Positions 26,652 to 34,498 of a stretch of DNA of 64,000 bases are shown here, piece by piece; positions within the stretch are counted from its first letter, which is position 1; every line of letters begins with the position of its first letter. The notes beneath the pieces were generated by a model that saw only the letters and a list, made by a program, of their open reading frames with translations, did not search any database and was not told the origin of the DNA. Both the position numbers and the translations under genes were made by a program. Origin of the DNA: Mucilaginibacter ginsenosidivorax (GTDB taxonomy: Bacteria > Bacteroidota > Bacteroidia > Sphingobacteriales > Sphingobacteriaceae); the NCBI RefSeq assembly GCF_007971525.1, contig NZ_CP042437.1, forward strand, positions 6,448,001 to 6,512,000, read 5' to 3'.

Positions 26652-28001
26652 ATGTTCAAAAAACTACAACTATCTATGCTGGTGATGCTGGTAGCCGTTT
26701 TATCGGTATCGGCACAACAAAAAACAATTGGCACCGAAACCGATGCCCAAAAAGAAAAACGTATGGAATGGTGGAAAGACAGCCGCTTTGGCATGTTTAT
26801 TCACTGGGGATTATACTCGGGTGCGGCAAGGCACGAGTGGGTAAAGCATAACGAGCAGATTGACAACGCCGGTTACCAGAAATATTTCGACCAGTTTAAC
26901 CCCGATTATTTTGATCCGCAGAAATGGGCTAAACAGGCCAAAGCAGCCGGTATGAAATACGCGGTGCTCACCACTAAACACCATGAAGGGTTTTGCCTGT
27001 TCGATTCAAAATATACCGATTATAAAGCGCCTAACACCAAAGCTAAACGCGATTTGGTACGCGAGTATGTAAACGCTTTCCGCGGGCAGGGACTAAAAGT
27101 GGGTTTCTACTATTCATTGTTAGATTGGCACCACCCGGATTATACTATTGATGAAATTCACCCGCAATCGCCAAAAGATAAAAGTGATGCCAGCTATGCC
27201 AAGCTGAACAAAAACCGCGATATGGCCAAATACCGCCAATATATGCGCAACCAGATAACAGAGTTGTTAACCAACTATGGCAAAATTGATATCCTCTGGC
27301 TCGATTTTTCTTTCCCGCGCGGTGATGGGCATGGTAAAGGTAAAGACGAGTGGGGATCTGTTGAGCTGTTAAAACTGATCAGGAAATTGCAACCCGGTAT
27401 TATTGTAGATAACCGCCTTAACCTGGAAGAATATAAAGATGGCGCCGATTTTGAAACACCGGAACAAGTAAGCACCGCCGAACTGGCCAAATACCGTGGT
27501 AAGACATGGGAAACCTGCCAAACATTTTCGGGTTCATGGGGATACTATCGCGATGAAAATACATGGAAAACCCACCGCCAGTTATTGGATTTGCTGATAA
27601 CTTCGGTAAGTAATGGTGGTAACCTTATCCTTAACGTAGGCCCAACTGCCCGCGGCGAATTTGATTACCGTGCCACAAACGCGCTGGATAGTTTGGCACA
27701 CTGGATGCATGCTAATGATAAATCAATTTACAACTGTACTTATGCTCCCGATACTTATAAGATACCCGAGGGATCAAAACTTACATACAATAAGGCTACT
27801 AAAAAACTATATGTGCAATTGTTTGATTATCCGAAGGGTAAGCTGATACTGCCTGGCTATGCCGGAAAGATTAAATACGCGCAGTTTTTAAACGATCACT
27901 CGGAGTTGTTATACAAACCATCGGGGTCTGATGATCTGGAGGTTACCATGCCGGCCAAACCGCCGTACGAGATACCGGTTATTGAGTTGTCGCTTAACTA
28001 A
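26652..28001 (+). CDS. Alpha-L-fucosidase, glycoside hydrolase family 29
   Basis: The 449 residues have a signal peptide (about 1-21), so the enzyme is periplasmic or surface-bound. GH29 landmarks are MEWWKDSRFGMFIHWGLYSG, TTKHHEGFCLFDS (H110/H111), VGFYYSLLDWHHPDY and KIDILWLDFS, in which Asp218 is the expected nucleophile. A C-terminal beta-sandwich follows. It releases L-fucose from glycans and so feeds the catabolic genes behind it. Confidence 0.95.
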   Translation: MFKKLQLSMLVMLVAVLSVSAQQKTIGTETDAQKEKRMEWWKDSRFGMFIHWGLYSGAARHEWVKHNEQIDNAGYQKYFDQFNPDYFDPQKWAKQAKAAGMKYAVLTTKHHEGFCLFDSKYTDYKAPNTKAKRDLVREYVNAFRGQGLKVGFYYSLLDWHHPDYTIDEIHPQSPKDKSDASYAKLNKNRDMAKYRQYMRNQITELLTNYGKIDILWLDFSFPRGDGHGKGKDEWGSVELLKLIRKLQPGIIVDNRLNLEEYKDGADFETPEQVSTAELAKYRGKTWETCQTFSGSWGYYRDENTWKTHRQLLDLLITSVSNGGNLILNVGPTARGEFDYRATNALDSLAHWMHANDKSIYNCTYAPDTYKIPEGSKLTYNKATKKLYVQLFDYPKGKLILPGYAGKIKYAQFLNDHSELLYKPSGSDDLEVTMPAKPPYEIPVIELSLN

Positions 28002-28083
28002 AAGTTCATGGTTGATAGTTCATGGTTCATGGTGAAAAAAAGCTGCCGGGAACTATGAACTATGATCCATGATCCATGAACAA
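28001..28083. repeat. Inverted-arm word repeat (gttcatgg/ccatgaac words)
   Basis: GTTCATGGTTGATAGTTCAT (28003 onward) is answered by AACTATGAACTATGATCCAT (28051 onward). It lies inside the fucose cluster, between the fucosidase and dehydratase genes, where a hairpin could lower downstream expression. Confidence 0.8.
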
Positions 28084-28088
28084 AAAAT

Positions 28089-29747
28089 ATGTCGCAAAAA
28101 GAAACATTTTTAAGAATCCACCCGCATGATAATGTGCTGGTTGCACTGCAAAACCTGGAGCTGGGTACCGTAATTAATTTTGAGGGCGAAAGCTTCCCGC
28201 TGGTTGACCGTGTGGCCGCTAAACACAAATTTGCGATTAATGAATTGGCACAGGGCGCCGAAATATATATGTATGGTGTATTGGTAGGCAAGGCTACCGT
28301 AACTATACCAAAAGGTGGCTTGCTTACTACGGCCAATGTGCACCACGCATCAGAGGGCTTTCACTTAGGCGAGCGTAAGCTGAGCTGGCACCAGCCGGAT
28401 ACCTCAAATTTTGCAGGCAAAACATTTAACGGTTATCACCGTGCCGATGGATCTGTAGGTACTGCTAATTACTGGATTGTGGTGCCCCTGGTGTTTTGCG
28501 AAAATCGCAACATCCAGGTTTTAAAAGAGGCTTTGGTTGATAAGCTTGGTTATAAAAAAGCCAAAAGCTACGAGGGTGATGTGGAGCAGCTCATGGAGCT
28601 TTACCAGGCAGGTAAATCTGTTGAAGAGATTTTAAATGCCGATATCCAGCTAAGCGCCGATAAACCCAATTCAAAACGTTTGTTTAAAAATATTGATGGC
28701 ATCAAGTTCCTTAATCATAGCATGGGTTGCGGTGGTACCAAAGATGATTCGGACGCTTTGTGCGGATTGATTGCAGGTTACATTACCCATCCAAACGTTG
28801 CCGGTGCCACGGTGTTGAGCCTGGGCTGCCAGCATGCACAGGTAAGCATTTTGCAGGCCGAGATTGCCAAACGCGATCCGGCTTTTAATAAACCAATGGT
28901 AGTATTGGAGCAGCAAAAAGTAGGCACCGAAAGCGAATTGCTAAAACAAGCCCTTAAACAAACTTTTGCCGGCTTGGTACAGGCCAACCAAACCCAACGC
29001 CAGCCGGCGCCGCTATCAAAGCTGTGCATCGGTATGGAGTGTGGTGGTTCTGATGGTTTCTCGGGCATTTCGGCAAACCCTGCTTTGGGTTATGTATCAG
29101 ATTTGCTGGTTACCATGGGGGGCTCGGTAATCCTGGCCGAATTTCCCGAGCTTTGCGGGGTAGAACAGGAATTGAGCGACCGCTGTGCCGATGAGGAAAC
29201 TGCCAACCGCTTTATGCAGTTAATGACCACGTACAACGCTCGTGCAGAGGCCGATGGCTCGGGCTTTTACGCCAATCCATCGCCAGGCAATATTCGCGAC
29301 GGTTTAATTACCGATGCTATTAAATCGGCAGGCGCAGCCAAAAAAGGCGGCACATCGCCGGTTACCGCAGTGCTGGATTATCCCGAAAAAGTAACCAAAC
29401 CAGGATTAAACCTGTTATGTACTCCCGGCAGCGATGTGGAAAGTACTACGGCCGAAGTAGGATCGGGCGCAAATATTGTATTGTTTACAACAGGTTTGGG
29501 CACGCCTACTGGTAACCCCATTACCCCGGTAATTAAATTATCAACCAATACGGTAATGTTTGAGCGCATGCCCGATATTATCGATATTAACTGCGGTACC
29601 ATCATCGAGGGCGACGAAACCATTCAGCAAGCCGGCGAGCGCATTCTGAACTATGTGATACATGTAGCCAATGGCGAAGTTGAACCAAAATCGGTAAAAC
29701 TTGGTCAAGACGATTTTATACCATGGAAAAGGGGAGTGTCGTTATAA
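28089..29747 (+). CDS. UxaA-family sugar-acid dehydratase (altronate dehydratase-like)
   Basis: The 552 residues contain an N-terminal SAF domain (LRIHPHDNVLVALQNLELGT, about 1-90). The large altronate/galactarate dehydratase domain follows, with GTANYWIVVPLVFCENRN, HSMGCGGTKDD, SLGCQHAQ, GMECGGSDGFSGISANPALG and a C-terminal ELSDR/NPSPGN region. Several Cys residues (CGG, GCQ, ECGGSD) fit the metal-dependent family. UxaA itself acts on D-altronate. In this setting L-fuconate is a better guess for the substrate, since its neighbours fit the other steps of fucose oxidation. The substrate is inferred. Confidence 0.85.
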   Translation: MSQKETFLRIHPHDNVLVALQNLELGTVINFEGESFPLVDRVAAKHKFAINELAQGAEIYMYGVLVGKATVTIPKGGLLTTANVHHASEGFHLGERKLSWHQPDTSNFAGKTFNGYHRADGSVGTANYWIVVPLVFCENRNIQVLKEALVDKLGYKKAKSYEGDVEQLMELYQAGKSVEEILNADIQLSADKPNSKRLFKNIDGIKFLNHSMGCGGTKDDSDALCGLIAGYITHPNVAGATVLSLGCQHAQVSILQAEIAKRDPAFNKPMVVLEQQKVGTESELLKQALKQTFAGLVQANQTQRQPAPLSKLCIGMECGGSDGFSGISANPALGYVSDLLVTMGGSVILAEFPELCGVEQELSDRCADEETANRFMQLMTTYNARAEADGSGFYANPSPGNIRDGLITDAIKSAGAAKKGGTSPVTAVLDYPEKVTKPGLNLLCTPGSDVESTTAEVGSGANIVLFTTGLGTPTGNPITPVIKLSTNTVMFERMPDIIDINCGTIIEGDETIQQAGERILNYVIHVANGEVEPKSVKLGQDDFIPWKRGVSL

Positions 29748-29855
29748 GCCCCTCCCAAACCCTCCCCGGTAGGGAGGGCTTTAAAAGAATATAAATAATT
29801 GTTAATTTAATCAAACAAAAAGTCTCCCCTACCGGGGGAGATTTAGAGGGGGCCA
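29747..29855. repeat. Composite CCCCTCCC / CCCCCTCTAAATC inverted element
   Basis: The left hairpin (CCCTCCCCGGTAGGGAGGG, from 29762) is paired with a right arm AGTCTCCCCTACCGGGGGAG (29821 onward) of the same family as the element at 26009-26190. It lies within the fucose cluster and ends 8 bases before the SDR start. Confidence 0.8.
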
Positions 29856-29863
29856 TTGGCAAT

Positions 29864-30628
29864 ATGTTCAAACTAACCAATAAATCAGCAGTAATTACCG
29901 GCGGTGGCAGCGGGATAGGCAGGGCAATGTCGATACTTTTTGCGCAGCAGAGCGCTACTGTGCACATCATCGAATTAAATGATAAGGCGGCGGCCGATAC
30001 CGTTGCCGAAATAGAAGCGGCCGGCGGCAAAGCCAAAGGCTATGCCTGCGATGTAAGTAATCAGCAACAAGTGGTTGATACTTTTACAAGCATTGGCGTT
30101 ATTGATATTTTAATAAATAATGCAGGCATTGCCCACATTGGCCGCGCCGATACTACCAGCACAGCCGATTTTGAAAAAGTATTTAACGTAAATGTAAAGG
30201 GTGCTTACAATTGCCTGTACGCCGTTATCCCTATGCTAAAGGCAAATGGGGGCGGGGTTATCCTCAATACAGCCTCTATAGCGGCCAGCGTTGGTATTAC
30301 CGATAGGTTTGCTTACTCCATGAGTAAAGGTGCTATACATGCCATGACACTATCGGTAGCGCGCGATTTTCTGCACGATAACATCCGCTGTAACTGCATT
30401 TCGCCGGCACGCATCCATACCCCTTTTGTGGATGGCTTTATCGCCAAAAACTATGCGGGGCAGGAAGCCGAGATTTTTGAAAAGCTCTCTAAAAGTCAGC
30501 CAATTGGCCGGATGGGCAAATCGGAAGAGGTGGCGGCATTGGCGCTCTATTTATGTTCAGACGAGGCCGGGTTTATCACCGGTACCGATTATCCTATCGA
30601 TGGTGGCTTTATCACCCTTAATAATTAA
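29864..30628 (+). CDS. Short-chain dehydrogenase/reductase of the fucose cluster
   Basis: The 254-residue protein is a classical SDR: ITGGGSGIGRAMS for NAD(P), NNAGIAH, catalytic Ser in NTASIAASVG, Tyr/Lys in YSMSKGA, and a C-terminal DGGF. In the oxidative L-fucose route, SDRs serve as L-fucose dehydrogenase or as 2-keto-3-deoxy-L-fuconate dehydrogenase. Lying between a dehydratase and an FAH hydrolase, the second role is more likely. It starts soon after a repeat and is 24 bases from the next gene. Confidence 0.88.
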   Translation: MFKLTNKSAVITGGGSGIGRAMSILFAQQSATVHIIELNDKAAADTVAEIEAAGGKAKGYACDVSNQQQVVDTFTSIGVIDILINNAGIAHIGRADTTSTADFEKVFNVNVKGAYNCLYAVIPMLKANGGGVILNTASIAASVGITDRFAYSMSKGAIHAMTLSVARDFLHDNIRCNCISPARIHTPFVDGFIAKNYAGQEAEIFEKLSKSQPIGRMGKSEEVAALALYLCSDEAGFITGTDYPIDGGFITLNN

Positions 30629-30652
30629 ACAAAACCTTAACAACAAGATACA

Positions 30653-31498
30653 ATGAAGCTTATTAGATTTGGCGAACCCGGCAAAGAAAAAACAGGTATT
30701 ATCCTTAACAATAAAAAATACGATACTTCGGCTTTTGGCGAGGATTATACTGAACAGTTTTTTGAAACGGATGGACTTACACGTTTAGCCGCCTTTGTAA
30801 AAGAGGCCGAACTGCCCGAGGTTGCCGCTGATGTACGTTTGGGCAGCCCCTTCGCACGCCCGTCAAAAATCATCTGCATCGGTTTGAATTATGCCGACCA
30901 TGCGCATGAAACCAATGCACCGCTGCCCCCCGAGCCGGTAATTTTTATGAAAGCTACTTCGGCTATAGTTGGTCCTAATGATAATGTTGTGGTTCCCAAA
31001 AATTCGGTAAAAACTGATTGGGAGGTTGAGCTTGCCGTAGTTATCGGCAAGAAGGCTTCTTATGTTGATGAAGCCGACGCAATGGATTATGTTGCCGGTT
31101 ATGTTTTGCACAACGATGTATCCGAACGCGAGTTTCAGTTGGAGCGTAACGGCACCTGGGATAAAGGTAAGGGCTGTGATACCTTTGCACCGCTTGGTCC
31201 ATTTTTGGCAACTGCTGATGAGATTGAAGATCCGCACAACCTGCATCTTTGGTTAAAAGTGAATGGCGAAATTATGCAATACGGTACCACATCAAACTTT
31301 ATATTTAACCTGGCGCAGGTTATATCATACACCAGTCAGTTCATGACCCTGTTGCCCGGCGATATTATATCTACAGGTACCCCGGCGGGTGTTGGCCTGG
31401 GTATGAAACCGCCTGTTTACCTTAAACCTGGCGATGTTATTGAATTGGGTATTGATGGCCTTGGCGAACAAAAACAAAATGTGGTAGCATATGCTTAA
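30653..31498 (+). CDS. Fumarylacetoacetate hydrolase family protein (diketo-deoxyfuconate hydrolase candidate)
   Basis: The 281 residues have a small N-terminal domain and the FAH barrel: KIICIGLNYADHAHET, PEPVIFMKATSAIVGPND, the metal-binding DWEVELAVVIGKKA, and FMTLLPGDIISTGTPAGVG. Related enzymes in L-fucose oxidation split 2,4-diketo-3-deoxy-L-fuconate into pyruvate and L-lactate. The match to that step is inferred from context. Its end overlaps the next start by 8 bases. Confidence 0.88.
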   Translation: MKLIRFGEPGKEKTGIILNNKKYDTSAFGEDYTEQFFETDGLTRLAAFVKEAELPEVAADVRLGSPFARPSKIICIGLNYADHAHETNAPLPPEPVIFMKATSAIVGPNDNVVVPKNSVKTDWEVELAVVIGKKASYVDEADAMDYVAGYVLHNDVSEREFQLERNGTWDKGKGCDTFAPLGPFLATADEIEDPHNLHLWLKVNGEIMQYGTTSNFIFNLAQVISYTSQFMTLLPGDIISTGTPAGVGLGMKPPVYLKPGDVIELGIDGLGEQKQNVVAYA

Positions 31499-32321
31499 GA
31501 TAGATTCGCACCAGCATTTCTGGATCTTCGACCCCGTAAGGGATAGTTGGATTGATGATCAGATGCTGGCTATAAAACGTGATTTTTCGCCGGTTGATCT
31601 GTTGCCTGTTTTACAACAGCACGGCATAGATGGTTGTGTATCTGTACAGGCAAGCCAAACCAATGACGAGACTATGTTTTTGCTGGATCATGCTGCTGCA
31701 AACCCTTTTGTTAAGGGCGTAGTGGGCTGGGTAAACCTGCAAGCTGATGACCTTGAAGATCAATTGCTGCAATATAAAAGCTACGATAAGCTCAAAGGTT
31801 TCCGGCATGTTTTGCAATCGGAGCCTGATGACGAATATATGCTGCAGCCTGCATTTCAAAAAGGCATAGCCACGCTCGGGAAGCATGGATATACCTATGA
31901 TATCCTGATATTTCCACAGCACCTGCCTTTTGCTAACCAACTGGTTGGCAATTTCCCTAACCAGAGGTTTGTGGTCGATCATCTGGCAAAACCACATATC
32001 AAGGATAAAAAACTCAATGACTGGCAAAAGGATATCGAAGTGTTGGCCAAACATGAAAATGTATCCTGTAAAATTTCGGGAATGCTAACCGAAGCAGATT
32101 GGGCTAACTGGAAGGTTGATGATTTTACCCCATATCTCGATATAATATTCAATGCATTTGGCGCGGGCCGCGTCATGTTCGGTTCCGATTGGCCGGTTTG
32201 CCTGCTGGCAGACGGCTATGAGGGTACTATGCGTGTAACACAAAGCTATACCTCAAAATTATCGGTTACCGAACAGGAACAATTTTGGGGAGGCAACGCT
32301 ATTTCGTTTTACAACTTATAA
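31491..32321 (+). CDS. Amidohydrolase family protein (L-fuconolactonase candidate)
   Basis: This is a 276-residue COG3618-type TIM-barrel hydrolase: KIDSHQHFWIFDP opens with the HxH metal ligands, VGWVNLQ and FRHVLQSEPDDEY follow, then VVDHLAKPHIKD and FGSDWPVCLLA. Members hydrolyse lactones such as L-fucono- or L-rhamnono-1,4-lactone. It overlaps the FAH gene by 8 bases, a sign of translational coupling, and is the last gene of the cluster before a double terminator. Confidence 0.88.
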   Translation: MLKIDSHQHFWIFDPVRDSWIDDQMLAIKRDFSPVDLLPVLQQHGIDGCVSVQASQTNDETMFLLDHAAANPFVKGVVGWVNLQADDLEDQLLQYKSYDKLKGFRHVLQSEPDDEYMLQPAFQKGIATLGKHGYTYDILIFPQHLPFANQLVGNFPNQRFVVDHLAKPHIKDKKLNDWQKDIEVLAKHENVSCKISGMLTEADWANWKVDDFTPYLDIIFNAFGAGRVMFGSDWPVCLLADGYEGTMRVTQSYTSKLSVTEQEQFWGGNAISFYNL

Positions 32322-32361
32322 AAATCAGCTCAAATTATCGGGCTGATTTTCCTCCTTTTTT
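32321..32361 (+). terminator. Terminator of the fucose cluster
   Basis: AAAATCAGC (32321-32329) pairs with GCTGATTTT (32342-32350). A T-rich tract (CCTCCTTTTTT) follows. The stem begins at the stop codon itself. Confidence 0.8.
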
Positions 32362-32367
32362 GTTAAT

Positions 32368-32400
32368 AAACTTACGAAGTTTCCAAAACTTCGTAAGTTT
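32368..32400. terminator. Second hairpin, 15-bp perfect stem
   Basis: AAACTTACGAAGTTT and AAACTTCGTAAGTTT are exact inverses around CCA. It is symmetric, so it acts in both directions if it is a terminator. It also looks like a dispersed repeat. Confidence 0.7.
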
Positions 32401-32553
32401 TATCTGCGGGTTCGATACTCCCACTTTTTTGCTCTCAAATCGTAACATTCTCCAGCCATAAACGTTAATAATATATTGGCACATATTTAGCTATGTATTG
32501 ACAACGATTACAGCTAAAACTATAAACCGTTAAGTTTTATCACAGTTTTAGAT

Positions 32554-32796
32554 GTGCGTATTAAACAATTTATTTTCAACGTTATGCCTTTTATATTTTT
32601 CCAAATCGCTGCACTGCTTGCCGTAATCTGTTTCACAGTTGTTATGTTCATTTTGCGCTCTAAAACACGCAAAAAATCAAATTCTGTTACAAAATATAAA
32701 ATTGATACCGATACAACCTATGCCCGGTACGCAATTAACGAGAATGGTTTCCTTGAAGAAATAAACGAAGGGAAATTATCAAAGTATAGAAATTAG
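32554..32796 (+). CDS. Small single-span membrane protein (80 aa)
   Basis: One long hydrophobic helix (about residues 10-35, MPFIFFQIAALLAVICFTVV) is followed by a basic stretch (RSKTRKKS) and a polar C-terminal tail, suggesting the tail is cytoplasmic. A start at the internal ATG 32584 is also possible. I do not recognise a family. A clear terminator directly behind the gene supports it as a real transcription unit. Confidence 0.55.
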   Translation: MRIKQFIFNVMPFIFFQIAALLAVICFTVVMFILRSKTRKKSNSVTKYKIDTDTTYARYAINENGFLEEINEGKLSKYRN

Positions 32797-32817
32797 TATC
32801 TACACAGCAAGACATGT

Positions 32818-32855
32818 AAAAGACGATTGTTCTAAATAAAGGACAATCGTCTTTT
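32818..32855 (+). terminator. Terminator after the small membrane protein
   Basis: AAAAGACGATTGT-like arm (32818-32830) pairs with ACAATCGTCTTTTT (32843 onward) around 12 bases. The T run is on the + strand. Confidence 0.85.
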
Positions 32856-32860
32856 TAGTT

Positions 32861-32890
32861 AGTAGTAAGTATCAAGTAGTAAGTATCAAG
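32861..32890. repeat. Direct 14-bp word repeat (agtagtaagtatca)
   Basis: The 14-base unit occurs twice in tandem. A poor inverse counterpart (TTGCTAC...ACTCGATACT) reaches into the end of the DinB gene at 32949. Confidence 0.55.
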
Positions 32891-32948
32891 ATTTTTGCTT
32901 TCGGGCTAACCAATTTTTGTAGCTGTCTTGCTACTCACCACTCACCAC

Positions 32949-33479
32949 TTATAACTCGATACTCGCTGCTTCGCGTTGATATTCTCCGCTCAGTTCGTCG
33001 GCGCTGGGGCCGTAGCTGCCGGGTATCGGGATGTTTAGCAGGCGCAGGTAAACACCTAACTGGGCGCGATGATGTACAAGCTGGCAAAAGGCTACCCTGA
33101 TTACTTCGGCTTTGTTATAGTTCTGTAATATCACGTCGCCATTGCTTAGCGTCCAGGGTTTTAGCAGCTCTTCTTCGCTGATGTGTTGCAGGGCTTCTTT
33201 GCCTTTGGCAACTGATTGTTCCAGCAAATCCAATAAGCCCTGGGTGTTTTCGGCTGTTGGGGGATTATAAGGTTCGGTGGCAAAATTTAATCCATCGGTG
33301 TACACGGCCAGCGCAAGCCAGTTTGGCAAATCAACAATGTGCACGGTAAGGTCTTCAATGGTCATGCTTTTTGGGTGCGGCTGCCATTTAAATTTGTCGG
33401 TTGGCACAATCTCGAGCATTTTGCGGGTGGTTTGGGCTTCCTGCTCCAACTCCTTTAAAAACATTGGGATAATATTCAT
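32949..33479 (-). CDS. DinB family protein
   Basis: The 176-residue protein has the four-helix DinB/YfiT layout. The metal-ligand His positions appear in MTIEDLTVHIVDLPNW (first helix pair) and in FCQLVHHRAQLGVYLRLL near the C-terminus. DinB-like proteins are putative metal-dependent thiol transferases; the substrate is unknown. It is a single gene convergent with the small membrane-protein unit. Confidence 0.9.
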   Translation of the reverse strand: MNIIPMFLKELEQEAQTTRKMLEIVPTDKFKWQPHPKSMTIEDLTVHIVDLPNWLALAVYTDGLNFATEPYNPPTAENTQGLLDLLEQSVAKGKEALQHISEEELLKPWTLSNGDVILQNYNKAEVIRVAFCQLVHHRAQLGVYLRLLNIPIPGSYGPSADELSGEYQREAASIEL

Positions 33480-33636
33480 AGCGTTTTTGTTTTTGATTTA
33501 TAATTCAAAGTAACAACCCGCTTGTGACAGCCCTATGTCAACAGCATTTAATAAAGTTTAATTTATTTTATTCGTTTGTCATCGCCAAAAAAATCCGGCG
33601 TTAGTCTATATTAGTACGGGTTTTAAGCCTGCGTTT

Positions 33637-34404
33637 ATGAAAAAACTAACCTTACTCTTATTACTTATTAATCTTGTCACTTTTGCCCAGCCGCGCAAAA
33701 AAGCTATCATCGTGCTTACCTATGATGATGCCTTGCCATCGCAACTGGATATAGCGCTGCCACAACTGGATTCGTTGGGATTTAAGGGCACCTTTTTCCT
33801 GACGGGGTATATAGGCCAGGTAACCATCCCGCGCTGGCGGCAGGTTGCTTTAAAGGGACACGAATTAGCTAATCATACACTTTACCACCCATGCTTAATT
33901 ACTACGGTAAAAGCCAATCCCGCAAATAACTCTGCCAATTATTCGGTATTCATGATCAAGCGCGAAATTGCTGAAATGAATAACCTGCTGTATGCCGTCG
34001 ATGGAAAAACCGGCCCGCGTACTTACGCTTATCCTTGCACCGAGATAGCTGTTGGTGGCGTAAAATACGCCGATTCGCTGGGCGCAGCCGGCATTATCAA
34101 GTATGCGCGAATTGGCGGCGGTGCCGATGCTGTTATAACCGATTTTAAAAAGATTGACCCCATGCAGGTACCGGCCTGGGGTGTACACGCCGGTGTTACC
34201 GGCGATGAATTGATTGCTTTTGTAAAAAAGACGCAGCAAAGCGGCGGGCTGGGCGTGTTGATGTTTCATGGCATAGGTGGCGATTATATTACTACACCAG
34301 CTGCAGCGCACAAACAATTATTGCTGTACCTAAAGCAACACCAGGACGAAATAGAAGTGCTTACCTTTCAGGACGCGCTTGATGCTGTTAAGCAGATAAA
34401 TTAA
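33637..34404 (+). CDS. Polysaccharide deacetylase family protein
   Basis: The 255 residues begin with a signal peptide (about 1-17). The NodB domain has the catalytic pair Asp30-Asp31 in LTYDDALPSQ, the metal motif NHTLYHP (His80, His84), and RTYAYPCTEIAVG. A later His (MFHGIGGDY) closes the site. It probably removes acetyl groups from an extracellular or imported glycan. It lies 94 bases before the rhamnosidase gene on the same strand, consistent with shared glycan use. Confidence 0.9.
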   Translation: MKKLTLLLLLINLVTFAQPRKKAIIVLTYDDALPSQLDIALPQLDSLGFKGTFFLTGYIGQVTIPRWRQVALKGHELANHTLYHPCLITTVKANPANNSANYSVFMIKREIAEMNNLLYAVDGKTGPRTYAYPCTEIAVGGVKYADSLGAAGIIKYARIGGGADAVITDFKKIDPMQVPAWGVHAGVTGDELIAFVKKTQQSGGLGVLMFHGIGGDYITTPAAAHKQLLLYLKQHQDEIEVLTFQDALDAVKQIN

Positions 34405-34498
34405 CAGGCTTGTTTAGCTGATATGGTTTATAGGCAAAAGACAGATAGGGTTGCCGCTGTAGCCGGCAATCAATAACATTGGTATCCAATAGTAAACC

